The position numbers were made by a program, and so were the translations under genes. Shown here in pieces: positions 44,438 to 53,208 of a stretch of DNA of 64,000 nucleotides. The stretch covers positions 4,326,501-4,390,500 of the forward strand of contig NZ_CP101416.1 in NCBI RefSeq assembly GCF_027942295.1, written 5' to 3'. The stretch comes from Pseudanabaena sp. Chao 1811 (GTDB taxonomy: Bacteria > Cyanobacteriota > Cyanobacteriia > Pseudanabaenales > Pseudanabaenaceae). How positions within the stretch are numbered: position 1 is the stretch's first letter; each line of letters begins with the position of its first letter. The notes beneath the pieces are model-generated. The model had not been told where the DNA came from, did no database searches, and saw only the letters and a list, made by a program, of their open reading frames with translations.

Positions 44438-45432
44438 TAATCATGAAGTCCCAAAGCATTAGCAAATCAAGGTTGAAGGCACTAACTAAATATTTAGTGA
44501 AATATGCTGCGTTGTCTAGCTGCGTATTGATGATTGGGCTGAGTGGATGCACGAACTCAGCAAGTCAGCGTGAAGCTGCCGACAACAATGCCATTCGCCA
44601 AAATCCTCAAGGCAAGAAGGTGATTTTGACCACTTTTACAGTGCTGGCAGATATGGCGCAAAACGTGGCGGGGGATAAAGCGATCGTCGAGTCAATCACT
44701 AAGGTGGGGGCAGAAATTCATGGATATGAACCAACACCGAGCGATTTGCAGCGTGGGCAAGGTGTGGATCTGATTTTAGATAATGGTCTAAATCTAGAGC
44801 GTTGGGCAGATCGTTTTTATAACAGTATTCCGAGAGCCGAGCGATTAACCTTATCGGAGGGTGTGCAACCAGTAAATATTGCCGAAGATGCTTATCAAGG
44901 TAAGCCGAATCCTCACGCTTGGATGTCGCCGCAGAATGCCTTGATCTATGTGGACAATATTCGTAAGGCATTGGTCAAGCTCGATCCTGTAAATGCTGCG
45001 ACCTATGAGGTAAATGCTAAAGCCTATAGCCAAAAGATTAAAGATATTGATGCCAAACTCAAACAGGCGATCGCAGTAATTCCTCCTGATAAACGCTATA
45101 TCGTCAGTTGTGAAGGAGCCTTTTCATATTTGGCGCGGGACTATGGTTTGAAGGAAATATATATCTGGCCAGTGAATGCGGAGCAGCAAGCCACACCGAA
45201 ACAAGTCCAAAAAGTAATTGATGCCGTTAGAGCTAAGCAGATTCCGACGGTGTTTTGTGAGAGCACGGTGAGTAATGCGGCGCAGATGCAGGTGGTGAAG
45301 GAGACAGGAGCGAAGTATGGAGGAGTGTTTTATGTGGATTCGCTATCTCCTCCCGATGGCGTTACACCGACATATCTGAAGTTATTGGAATACAACGTCA
45401 ATACTTTAATTAAGGGATTACAGAGTAATTAA
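44431..45432 (+). CDS. mntC: Manganese/zinc ABC transporter substrate-binding lipoprotein
   Basis: This 333-residue cluster A-I binding protein captures Mn(II), or possibly Zn(II), at the outer face of the membrane. Residues 1-45 are a lipoprotein signal with lipobox LSGC. The metal ligands are visible: His in AEIHGYEPTPSDL, His in KPNPHAWMSPQN, Glu in SCEGAFSYLARDYG and Asp in FYVDSLSPPDGV. It is close to cyanobacterial MntC (LTTFTVLADMAQNVAGDK) and lacks the His-rich loop usual in ZnuA, so Mn is favoured. ATG codons at 44431 and 44443 can both start; the operator covers the first. Genes follow in the order C-A-B. Confidence 0.92.
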   Translation: MKIIMKSQSISKSRLKALTKYLVKYAALSSCVLMIGLSGCTNSASQREAADNNAIRQNPQGKKVILTTFTVLADMAQNVAGDKAIVESITKVGAEIHGYEPTPSDLQRGQGVDLILDNGLNLERWADRFYNSIPRAERLTLSEGVQPVNIAEDAYQGKPNPHAWMSPQNALIYVDNIRKALVKLDPVNAATYEVNAKAYSQKIKDIDAKLKQAIAVIPPDKRYIVSCEGAFSYLARDYGLKEIYIWPVNAEQQATPKQVQKVIDAVRAKQIPTVFCESTVSNAAQMQVVKETGAKYGGVFYVDSLSPPDGVTPTYLKLLEYNVNTLIKGLQSN

Positions 45433-45485
45433 CCAAACGTAATTAATCAAGATAAGCAAATAGAAATTAAGGAGAAGAGAAAATT

Positions 45486-46217
45486 ATGGATACGATTAGC
45501 ATTGATATTGAGAATGTTACGGTTGCCTATCATGGGAAGGTTGCCTTGCATAGCGCTAATTTACAACTGAAAGCAGGCACAATTTGTGGTCTGGTAGGAA
45601 TGAATGGTGCAGGTAAGTCAACTCTCTTTAAGTCGGTAATGGGTTTTGTCAAACCGATGAGCGGCAGAGTATTGATTAATGGCTTACCAATTCGGATTGT
45701 TCAAAAAAAGAGCTTAGTTGCCTATGTGCCACAAACAGAAGAGGTAGATTGGAACTTCCCTGTGAGTGTCCATGATGTGGTGATGATGGGACGTTATGGC
45801 TATATGAATTTTCTGCGGATGCCGAAAGCGCTCGATCGCCAAGTGGTACGTGAGAGCTTAGAGCGTGTGGAAATGTGGGAAATGCGCGATCGCCAAATTG
45901 GTGAGTTGTCGGGTGGTCAAAAGAAACGTGCCTTTTTTGCAAGGGCTTTGGCGCAACAGGGCAGGGTGTTGCTTCTTGATGAGCCATTTGCGGGTGTGGA
46001 TGTGAAGACTGAGAAGATGATGATTAATCTGCTGATGGAATTGCGCGATGCAGGTTATACGGTGCTGGTTTCTACTCACGATCTGGAATCGATTAATACT
46101 TTTTGCGATCAAGTGGTGTTAATCAATCGCACGATTCTTGCCTATGGTCAGACTTCAGAGGTATTTACCGAAGAAAATATTTCACGGACTTTTGGTGGTT
46201 CTTTTAAGTTTGCGTAA
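45486..46217 (+). CDS. mntA: Manganese ABC transporter ATP-binding protein
   Basis: This 243-residue ABC ATPase powers metal import with MntC and MntB. It has Walker [11 protein letters not shown]-loop [13 protein letters not shown], signature LSGGQKKR, Walker [13 protein letters not shown] and the switch His in [11 protein letters not shown] strong ribosome site AAGGAG is at 45469-45474, about 12 bp before the ATG. The gap to mntC is 53 bp, so the two are co-transcribed. Confidence 0.95.
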   Translation: MDTISIDIENVTVAYHGKVALHSANLQLKAGTICGLVGMNGAGKSTLFKSVMGFVKPMSGRVLINGLPIRIVQKKSLVAYVPQTEEVDWNFPVSVHDVVMMGRYGYMNFLRMPKALDRQVVRESLERVEMWEMRDRQIGELSGGQKKRAFFARALAQQGRVLLLDEPFAGVDVKTEKMMINLLMELRDAGYTVLVSTHDLESINTFCDQVVLINRTILAYGQTSEVFTEENISRTFGGSFKFA

Positions 46218-46222
46218 GTTCA

Positions 46223-46348
46223 TCCCTCACCCCTAGCCCCTCTCCCGCAGGAGAGGGGAATAAGAGATTTAGATTATCTCCAACAGGCGAAAGAAAATAG
46301 GAAATTAGCTCCCCTTCTCCTGCGGGAGAAGGGGTTGGGGGATGAGGG
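46223..46348. repeat. Intergenic inverted repeat of the common CCCTCACCCC type
   Basis: CCCTCACCCCTAGCCCCTCT near 46227 and GGGGTTGGGGGATGAGGG near 46331 are inverted, with arms enclosing CTCCCGCAGGAG and CTCCTGCGGGAG. Similar repeats are very common between cyanobacterial genes. It splits the mnt operon and may fold in the mRNA and tune mntB expression. Confidence 0.75.
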
Positions 46349-46384
46349 CTGGATCTTTGCTCATCAGATTTTAGGAATTTAAGA

Positions 46385-47239
46385 ATGGATATTATTCATT
46401 GGTTTACAGCACCGTTACAATATGGGTTTATGGTGAAGGCGATTTGGGTGAGCGCCCTTGTGGGGATTGTTTGCTCAGCCTTGTCTTGCTTCATGATTTT
46501 GAAAGGATGGGCGTTGATGGGCGATGCAGTATCCCATGCGGTACTTCCGGGGGTGGTACTTGCCTATGTGATTAACATTCCCTTTGCGATCGGGGCTTTT
46601 GTGTTTGGCGTAGGTTCTGTAATTGCGATCGGCTTTATCAAAGCGAATACAAGAATTAAAGAAGATACAGTAATTGGCTTGGTCTTTACGGGGCTATTTG
46701 CCTTGGGAATAGTGCTAGTATCGAAGATCAAAAGTACTGTCGATTTAGGACATATTCTATTTGGGAATGTGTTGGGAATCGCTGATAGTGATATTGTCCA
46801 AACCGTGATTATCAGTGTGATTACATTGGTGACGCTCGCGATTTTGCGAAAGGATTTGATTCTCTTTTGCTTTGATGCGACCCATGCTCGTTCAATCGGT
46901 ATGAATACCACATTTCTCTATTACGTGTTGCTGTCGTTGTTGTCGCTCACGGCGGTAGCAGGGTTACAAACTGTAGGAATTATCCTTGTCGTGGCGATGT
47001 TGATTACCCCTGGGGCAACTGCCTATTTGTTGAGCGATCGCTTTGACCATATGATGTTGATTGCGATGGCTTCGGGGATGTTTGCTAGTGTGATGGGGAC
47101 TTACATCAGTTATCACATCGATGGCTCGACGGGTGGCTGTATTGTGGTTTTGCAAACCTTGTTATTTTTGGCGGCGATGATTTTTGCTCCAAAACATGGG
47201 ATGCTAGCCCGATCGCGTCAACAAGTCATAGAATCCTAA
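46385..47239 (+). CDS. mntB: Manganese ABC transporter permease
   Basis: This 284-residue membrane component has about eight helices and belongs to the ABC-3 family of metal permeases. Signature regions are the start GFMVKAIWVSALVGIVCSAL, MGDAVSHAVLPGVVLAYVIN, VGIILVVAMLITPGATAYLL and GCIVVLQTLLFLAAMIFAPK at the end. It forms a dimer that carries the ion across the inner membrane, with MntA on the cytoplasmic face. The 167-bp gap to mntA is filled by a repeat. Confidence 0.93.
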   Translation: MDIIHWFTAPLQYGFMVKAIWVSALVGIVCSALSCFMILKGWALMGDAVSHAVLPGVVLAYVINIPFAIGAFVFGVGSVIAIGFIKANTRIKEDTVIGLVFTGLFALGIVLVSKIKSTVDLGHILFGNVLGIADSDIVQTVIISVITLVTLAILRKDLILFCFDATHARSIGMNTTFLYYVLLSLLSLTAVAGLQTVGIILVVAMLITPGATAYLLSDRFDHMMLIAMASGMFASVMGTYISYHIDGSTGGCIVVLQTLLFLAAMIFAPKHGMLARSRQQVIES

Positions 47240-47751
47240 TCAATTCGCATCCCTTCTGTAACAGGATCAAAATTTGTTGGTAGTTTGGTACTAAGGCTAT
47301 ATTTTGCACCTGTAAACTTAGCTTCAGTAAATACGGCTTCAGATAGGTCAGCACTACTGAGATTTGCTTCACTGAAGTCTGCTTCGCGGAGTCTTGATTG
47401 GCTTAAGTTGGCATTCAATAAAATTGCTCCGTTTAAGGAAGCCTTAAGTAATATTGATTTGATTAGGGTTGCACCTGTCATTAACGAGCGACTTAGGTTT
47501 GCACCTGTGAGATTGGCGCGACTTAATTCAACTCGATTGAGAATGGCAGTTGATAGATCTGTTTGAAACAAAAGTGCAGAGCTAAGATCAGTTCCTGTCA
47601 GATCGGCTTTTCTGAGGCTAGATCGACTCAGATTAATTTCTTTTAAAACTAATCCACTGAGGTTTTCTCCATCTAGGTCAGAACCTTCAAAGTTGCGCTC
47701 TCCTTGATTGTACTGGGTTAATAATTGATCGGCACTGCTTACTTTTGCCAT
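47236..47751 (-). CDS. Pentapeptide-repeat protein, small
   Basis: This 171-residue protein is built mostly of A(D/N)LXX repeats from residue 27 to 150: LSGLVLKEINLSRSSLRKAD, LTGTDLSSALLFQTDLSTAI, LSRANLTGANLSRSLMTGAT. It should form a right-handed quadrilateral beta-helix. No signal peptide or membrane segment is seen. The role is unknown; family members are structural or bind partner proteins. Its stop codon overlaps the end of mntB by 4 bp on the opposite strand. Confidence 0.9.
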   Translation of the reverse strand: MAKVSSADQLLTQYNQGERNFEGSDLDGENLSGLVLKEINLSRSSLRKADLTGTDLSSALLFQTDLSTAILNRVELSRANLTGANLSRSLMTGATLIKSILLKASLNGAILLNANLSQSRLREADFSEANLSSADLSEAVFTEAKFTGAKYSLSTKLPTNFDPVTEGMRID

Positions 47752-47803
47752 GTATCTACACTTGTTATGTACTTTTCTAGATTCTAGAATAACCTAAAGG
47801 TTA

Positions 47804-47955
47804 AGAGAGTGTTTGAGAAGTCTTGCTTCAGCCCCCCTAGCCCCCCAATTCTGGGGGGAACCAGATTAAAGTCCCCCAGAATTGGGGGATTTAGGGGGCG
47901 GCAATATTAGCTTTAGCCGAAAAATTTCTATCCATTAACCTCTCAAACACGCTCT
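47804..47955. repeat. MITE-like inverted repeat, about 150 bp
   Basis: AGAGAGTGTTTGAGAAG (47804-47820) and the complement TCTCAAACACGCTCT (47941-47955) are the ends, with one or two mismatches. Inside lies a perfect arm pair of the CCCCCAATTCTGGGGG type. The structure resembles widely scattered cyanobacterial repeats. It separates the small pentapeptide gene from the VanW gene. Confidence 0.7.
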
Positions 47956-47960
47956 AATCT

Positions 47961-48785
47961 TTATTTCCCTGCACTCAAAAGTGGAGCATACATCATCAGA
48001 GCATGATTTTCGGTGATCAATTCTTCATCAAGAAGTTGATTTGTATGGCGATCGCAAATTTTACGAAAAAGCTGATTTTGGCGCATATATCGTCCTGCGA
48101 CGGGGCCACTAATAAGGTGATTCTTTTCCACGATTTCATATTTGTAATGACTTTCCATATCAGAATGGATTGCTCCATGTAGATGCTCATCGGTTAGCCA
48201 TAGACAAAGCTGATACTGGTGCGGTGTTTTGTTCTCAATTTGCAGGTCGATGTAGTTGTAGGAGACGGTTGCACCACTGCCAAAGGGTAATGTGCGATTG
48301 ACATCTGGAAATACGTCGTAGCTATGTCGCCAGCGTTCTTTGACCGATAGAGGAGAATGCAGTGTCATCCAATAGATGAGATTGGCGAGTTGACATAAGC
48401 CGCCGCCATAGCCAGTGCTGACTTTGCCATTGTCTAAAACCATGCCTAGTTGAAATCCTCTCTGTTTGGTGGGATTACCAACTAAATACCAAAAGGAAAA
48501 GACTTCATTGGGATGAATCACTAATCCATCAATCTGCGCGATCGCAAGGCGTAAGTTTTCGATTTTGTTATATTGCAGCCACATTTCTACGTCTTTGAGT
48601 TGGCGCAGTAAGATCGACTGATGGGTAAAGATTTGAACGGGTAGGCGATCGCGTTTAAGTTCGGTGGCAAATTTGCGATCGCTAAAAATCCACTCAAGGT
48701 GACGTTTGAGAATGTAGAAGTAGCGCCCTAACCATAATCTCAATTTGCTTCGTTTGATTGTCTGTTGAAGATTATGGTTTTGCAT
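47961..48785 (-). CDS. VanW-family protein
   Basis: This 274-residue member of the VanW group is named after a gene in vancomycin-resistance clusters but mostly has an unknown role. Family hallmarks include GLVIHPNEVFSFWYLVGNPT, the FQLGMVLDNGKVSTGYGGGL block and CQLANLIYWMTLHSPL, followed by GSGATVSYNYIDLQIEN. No signal peptide or membrane segment is clear at the N-terminus. No van or peptidoglycan gene is adjacent, so resistance is not implied. It lies downstream of the large pentapeptide gene, on the same strand, 24 bp away. Confidence 0.9.
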   Translation of the reverse strand: MQNHNLQQTIKRSKLRLWLGRYFYILKRHLEWIFSDRKFATELKRDRLPVQIFTHQSILLRQLKDVEMWLQYNKIENLRLAIAQIDGLVIHPNEVFSFWYLVGNPTKQRGFQLGMVLDNGKVSTGYGGGLCQLANLIYWMTLHSPLSVKERWRHSYDVFPDVNRTLPFGSGATVSYNYIDLQIENKTPHQYQLCLWLTDEHLHGAIHSDMESHYKYEIVEKNHLISGPVAGRYMRQNQLFRKICDRHTNQLLDEELITENHALMMYAPLLSAGK

Positions 48786-48809
48786 GGTTTTCTCAAGTAT
48801 GAGATGGGG

Positions 48810-50594
48810 TCAGGCTTGCCAAATACTAAGAATTGCATCGGCAATTTTCTTGACGGGTTCGATGAGGCTAGCTGCTTTGCTAATTACGCCTGTAAAGGCA
48901 TCTAATAAAATTGGAAGCATTCCCTTTTTTTGTGACGGATCTTTTGCCGACATGTTGCCAATTTGATTGAGATATTCCAGTGCCTTTTCCTTGTCGGATT
49001 CGCCTAGTTCTGAGGAGCTTTCGACGGTTTTTTGGAGTTGTTCGAGGAGGTCAGATAGTTGCGGTGCTTCGGGTTGGTTGGTTTCGCGGAGTTGTTGGAT
49101 GGTGTTGGTGACAGTGCCGCTAATGTTGCCGATAACGCCTTGGTTGTTATCTCCAGTATTTAAAGCAACGTTGCTACTTGATGAAACATTAATTTGATTT
49201 GGTTTGTCAGTCATGGTGTCAATAAATGTAGAGTTTGGTGCGTTAAGTAATCTTTGCTTTCCAAGTTGACTAGATTGATGATAAAGCAAATTTTGTAAAT
49301 CTTTAGATGTTGGGCGTTCTTCAAGTTTTGCAATTGCTACGGCTAATTGTTTTTCTAATTCAAATCTCTCTAACTTATTTTCTAAATCGATGCGATCGAG
49401 TTTTTGCTGAAGTTCCCATACTTTATTTCGTGAAGCTTCTAATTCTTGGTGCATTTCCTCATAGTCTTGGGTGAATTGAGCGTGCATTTCAGCTTTGGGA
49501 GCATTGGAAACTGTGTTAAGTCGAATCTGTTTATCTCCATCACCAAGATCTTCTATTGCTTTGATAGAAAGTTCCATTTCAGGATACTCATCCCTCAATT
49601 TTTTGAAGGCAAAATCGAAAGCTTGAGGATCGATGCCGTTACGGAAGAAGAAATCTAGGCTTTTGGTGGATTGAGTAACTAACTTTGCAAAATCGCCTTG
49701 TTCGAGAGAACCGCTTGCTGGATTACGTTCGCTCTTGGCAAAGTCCAAGAAAATATGACTACAAATAACATCTGTAAAAATTGTTTCGGGTGTAATCGCC
49801 CAATTTTCGATACAAGCACCACTCAGATCTGCATTTGTAAAGTCGGTTTTAATAGCTTGGACATCGCAAAGATCGGTATTTGTTAGGTTGGCTTGACTGA
49901 GATTACTTTGGTTGAGGTTTGCATCAGCTAGGTTTGCACCACTCAGATCTGCATTTGTAAAGTCGGTTTTAATAGCTTGGACATTACAAAGATCGGTATT
50001 CGTTAGGTTAGCTTGACTGAGATTAGTTTGGCTAAGGTTGGCAGCAGCTAGGTTTGCACCATAAAGATTAACTCCAATCAAGTTTAATCCTGATAAATCC
50101 ATTGAAGAAAATTTTTCATTAGCTCCAATTCGGGAAACACACAGTTCTCTTATTGCTTGATTATCAAGATAGCCTGAGAACTTGCAGCACCTAAAGTGGG
50201 CATGAGTCCAATCGGTTTGATAGAGTTTCGCATCTGTAAAATCACAGTTGTTTAAGATCGCTGCCATGAATCTTGATTTAGTCAGCGTTGCATCTTCAAA
50301 AGAAGTTCCTGTTGCGTTGCGAATTTTTCTAGTCGCAGATGCATCCGCCGAAAACAAAACCACAAGAGTAACCGCACTTATAACCGCAAGCATACCCGCA
50401 AACTTAAGCGCAACTTCAAGCGCAACCGCAGCCACATGATCAACCGCAAACTCACGCTCAACCCCAGCGGCAAATGTAACTGCAAATATAACTGCAAATG
50501 CAACCGCAGCCACAACTGAAACTATAACCGCAACCTTAACCGCAAGCATATAAATCTCTATAAATATTTGTTTGATGCTTTTTCCTGCTGTCAC
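48810..50594 (-). CDS. Membrane-anchored pentapeptide-repeat protein with coiled-coil C-terminus
   Basis: 594 residues in three parts. Two hydrophobic Ala/Val-rich helices (about 17-45 and 58-85) probably anchor it in a membrane. Pentapeptide repeats (95-260) include a 120-bp, 40-residue tandem duplication at 49816-50055. A charged helical region with a long coiled coil (350-425) is followed by GDNNQGVIGNISG and a final amphipathic helix ISKAASLIEPVKKIADAILS. The reading continues upstream of the GTG at 50592 with more pentapeptides (DFSNQDLRDRSFERQDLAGA onward) to a TAA at 50727-50729 without any ATG, GTG or TTG, so the original N-terminus may be lost. Confidence 0.78.
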   Translation of the reverse strand: MTAGKSIKQIFIEIYMLAVKVAVIVSVVAAVAFAVIFAVTFAAGVEREFAVDHVAAVALEVALKFAGMLAVISAVTLVVLFSADASATRKIRNATGTSFEDATLTKSRFMAAILNNCDFTDAKLYQTDWTHAHFRCCKFSGYLDNQAIRELCVSRIGANEKFSSMDLSGLNLIGVNLYGANLAAANLSQTNLSQANLTNTDLCNVQAIKTDFTNADLSGANLADANLNQSNLSQANLTNTDLCDVQAIKTDFTNADLSGACIENWAITPETIFTDVICSHIFLDFAKSERNPASGSLEQGDFAKLVTQSTKSLDFFFRNGIDPQAFDFAFKKLRDEYPEMELSIKAIEDLGDGDKQIRLNTVSNAPKAEMHAQFTQDYEEMHQELEASRNKVWELQQKLDRIDLENKLERFELEKQLAVAIAKLEERPTSKDLQNLLYHQSSQLGKQRLLNAPNSTFIDTMTDKPNQINVSSSSNVALNTGDNNQGVIGNISGTVTNTIQQLRETNQPEAPQLSDLLEQLQKTVESSSELGESDKEKALEYLNQIGNMSAKDPSQKKGMLPILLDAFTGVISKAASLIEPVKKIADAILSIWQA

Positions 50595-50726
50595 ACCAGA
50601 AAAGTCTGCACCTTCTAAATTTGCCCCACTAAAATCACATCCCCGTATATCTGCCTTCCGAAAATTTGCACCAGCAAGATCTTGCCTCTCAAACGAGCGA
50701 TCGCGTAAATCCTGATTAGAAAAATC
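50595..50726 (-). pseudogene. N-terminal extension of the pentapeptide protein lacking a start codon
   Basis: 44 in-frame codons directly upstream of the GTG encode DFSNQDLRDRS ... ANFRKADIRGCDFSGANLEG. This matches normal starts of such proteins in cyanobacteria, where a Met lies a few residues before DFSN. Here a TAA precedes DFSN. The start was probably lost, or a rare initiation codon is used. Confidence 0.5.
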
Positions 50727-50765
50727 TTAAGTTTAGCCGAAAATGTTTTGTGAATGAAACTGGAC

Positions 50766-50800
50766 AACAAAAAAAGCGCACAAAGTGCGCTTTTTTTGTT
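50766..50800 (-). terminator. Terminator downstream of tkt
   Basis: AACAAAAAAAGCGCAC (50766-50781) pairs with GTGCGCTTTTTTTGTT (50785-50800) across AAA. It lies 54 bp past the tkt stop, with a U-tract in the minus-strand reading. Confidence 0.85.
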
Positions 50801-50853
50801 TAAGAAGTATTCTTTTAGAAATGGAAAGCTTCTCTTTTAAGTAACTGATTTAA

Positions 50854-52857
50854 TTAACCGAGAACCTTGCGAGCAGTTGCTACAACGTTATCAACGGTGA
50901 AGCCGAACTTCTCGTAAACAACCGGGCCAGGAGCCGAAGCACCAAAGGTATCCATACCGATAACAGCGCCTTCAGAACCAACATACTTGTGCCAGCCAAA
51001 GGTGCTACCAGCTTCAACACTAACGCGCTTCTTGACAGAGGCAGGAAGGACGGATTCCTTGTACTCATCAGACTGCTCATTGTAGAGTTCTTGAGAAGGC
51101 ATAGAAACCACACGTACAGCCTTACCTTCACCAGCGAGAACTGCCGCAGCCTTTGTTGCTAGCTCAAGTTCAGAACCAGTAGCGATGATGATCAATTCAG
51201 GATTAGGAGCATCAACTACGATGTAACCACCCTTCTTCGCGCCTTCGATGGAAGTACCAGCAAGGTTCTTCACATTTTGACGGGTGAAGGCTAAGAAGCT
51301 AGGACGCTTACGGTTAGCGATCGCCACTTGGTAAGCTGCCACAGTTTCATTGGCATCCGCAGGACGGATGGTCAAGGAGTTAGGAATTACGCGCAAGGAC
51401 GCAATGGTTTCTACGGGTTGGTGAGTAGGACCATCTTCACCGAGCATTACGGAGTCATGGGTCAAGATGTACAATGCACCGATTTCTGCTAGTGCCGAGA
51501 GACGCATTGCGCCACGCATATAGTCAGCGAATACGAGGAAGGTTGCACCGTAGGGGATTGTACCGCCGTGAAGTGCCATACCATTCATGATTGCGCCCAT
51601 ACCATGTTCGCGCACACCAAAACGGAAGTTACGACCTTCGTAGGAACCAGGTTGGAAGTCAGGCAGACCCTTCACATAGGTCATGTTGGAGTGAGCCAAG
51701 TCAGCAGAACCACCCAAAAATTCAGGAAGTACAGGAGACAAAGCGTTCAAGCAAGCTTCAGAAAGAAGACGGGTTGAAGTTTCCTTTTGAGCAACGGGTT
51801 CAAGAGCCTTTTCCCAACCTTCAGGAAGTTCGCCAGCCATGATCCGCTTAAATTCAGCAGCTTCAGCAGGGTATGCTTTTTCGTAAGCAGCAAAGCGCTC
51901 ATTCCACTCAGCTTCAGCCTTAGCGCCTTTTTCGATCGCTTGACGGAAACGGGTAAGCGCATCCGCAGGAACTTCAAAGGGGGCATATTCCCAGCCTAGG
52001 TTAGCGCGAGTTGCCGCAACTTCATCACCACCGAGAGCTGCACCGTGAACGCCAGCAGTACCAGCTTTCTTCGGAGAGCCATAACCAATGGTGGTGGTAA
52101 CAACGATCAAGCTAGGCTTATCGGTAACAGACTTGGCTTCAGCAAGAGCCTTAGCGATCGCATCGAGGTCTTCGTTACCATCAGCAACGTAGGTAACATG
52201 CCAACCGTAAGCTTCGTAGCGTTTGCCCACATCTTCGGTAAAGGCGAGGTCAGTGCTGCCATCAATGGAAATACTGTTGCTGTCATACATCATGATCAGC
52301 TTGCCAAGCTTGAGGTGACCACCCAAGGAAGCCGCTTCAGAAGCAACGCCTTCCATGTTGCAACCGTCGCCAAGGATGACGTAGGTATAGTGATCAACGA
52401 TGTTATGACCGGGCTTGTTGAAACGGGCTGCCAAATGTGCTTCAGCGATCGCCAAACCAACAGCGTTACCAACACCTTGACCGAGAGGACCTGTGGTAAC
52501 TTCTACACCTGCGGTTTCAAAGTTTTCAGGGTGTCCGGGGGTGGAGCTGCCCCACTGACGGAATTGCTTAATATCTTCAATGCTGACACTGTCGTAGCCA
52601 GTTAGGTGTAGCAAGGAGTATTGCAACATGCAACCATGTCCTGCGGAGAGGACAAAGCGATCGCGATCGACCCACTTAGGATTTTTAGGATTAAACTTTA
52701 AAAACTGATCGAACAGCACAAAAGCCATTGGTGCTGCGCCCATCGGCAGACCGGGGTGACCAGATTTTGCTTTTTCGACCGCATCGATCGACAAAAAGCG
52801 GATGGAGTTAATGCAGAGTGTCTCAAGAGTTTGAGGTTTCGAGGGTGCAGCGACCAT
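50854..52857 (-). CDS. tkt: Transketolase
   Basis: This is the thiamine-diphosphate enzyme of the Calvin cycle and pentose phosphate pathway that moves two-carbon units between sugar phosphates. The 667 residues are full length. Landmarks are [13 protein letters not shown] at the N-terminus (Mg and ThDP contacts), [16 protein letters not shown], the ThDP motif [10 protein letters not shown] and [15 protein letters not shown], and in the Pyr domain [20 protein letters not shown] and [14 protein letters not shown]. It should be highly expressed. An upstream gap to a convergent terminator and the downstream stem-loop suggest a single-gene unit. Confidence 0.98.
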   Translation of the reverse strand: MVAAPSKPQTLETLCINSIRFLSIDAVEKAKSGHPGLPMGAAPMAFVLFDQFLKFNPKNPKWVDRDRFVLSAGHGCMLQYSLLHLTGYDSVSIEDIKQFRQWGSSTPGHPENFETAGVEVTTGPLGQGVGNAVGLAIAEAHLAARFNKPGHNIVDHYTYVILGDGCNMEGVASEAASLGGHLKLGKLIMMYDSNSISIDGSTDLAFTEDVGKRYEAYGWHVTYVADGNEDLDAIAKALAEAKSVTDKPSLIVVTTTIGYGSPKKAGTAGVHGAALGGDEVAATRANLGWEYAPFEVPADALTRFRQAIEKGAKAEAEWNERFAAYEKAYPAEAAEFKRIMAGELPEGWEKALEPVAQKETSTRLLSEACLNALSPVLPEFLGGSADLAHSNMTYVKGLPDFQPGSYEGRNFRFGVREHGMGAIMNGMALHGGTIPYGATFLVFADYMRGAMRLSALAEIGALYILTHDSVMLGEDGPTHQPVETIASLRVIPNSLTIRPADANETVAAYQVAIANRKRPSFLAFTRQNVKNLAGTSIEGAKKGGYIVVDAPNPELIIIATGSELELATKAAAVLAGEGKAVRVVSMPSQELYNEQSDEYKESVLPASVKKRVSVEAGSTFGWHKYVGSEGAVIGMDTFGASAPGPVVYEKFGFTVDNVVATARKVLG

Positions 52858-53208
52858 AGTTACAATTGCTTAGAAAAATTTGTACTCAATCAGGTACATT
52901 TTCCCTCAAAACTGTCCCATAACAATAACAAATTTTAATATTTGGTAGCGTCTTACTCAATTGATCTCTTCAAAGTTCGTTAAATACAGCTCGAAATTCT
53001 GCATCTAGTCCCTTCCAAGTCAAGAATTATTGGTGCGGCGCGAAGCGCCGCACCAATAATTTGTCTATAAAAGCTGAAACAAAAATATAAAAATTTAAGT
53101 CTGTACTTCTCACGGCGATCGCCATTGGGTTTATAGCAGTTTTTCAAATGAGCATATGCTTATTTGAAAATACAAAATCAATCTTATTAAGGTTTTTGAG
53201 CTTTCACG
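52858..53208. other. Intergenic region with two palindromes
   Basis: About 350 bp between the divergent tkt and exported-protein genes. It holds a perfect 16-bp GC stem, 53026-53041 against 53045-53060 (loop GAA), and a 30-bp near-palindrome TTTTCAAATGAGCAT/ATGCTTATTTGAAAA at 53141-53170 with one mismatch. The second lies about 40 bp before the start codon at 53209 and could be an operator. I see no gene. Confidence 0.6.

Noticed and set aside
48784-50439. Several plus-strand frames opposite the large pentapeptide gene
   Set aside because: They are shadows of the repeats with no start site or family.
52045-52605. 186-residue plus-strand frame opposite tkt
   Set aside because: Antisense to a high-GC-biased gene; no recognisable domain.
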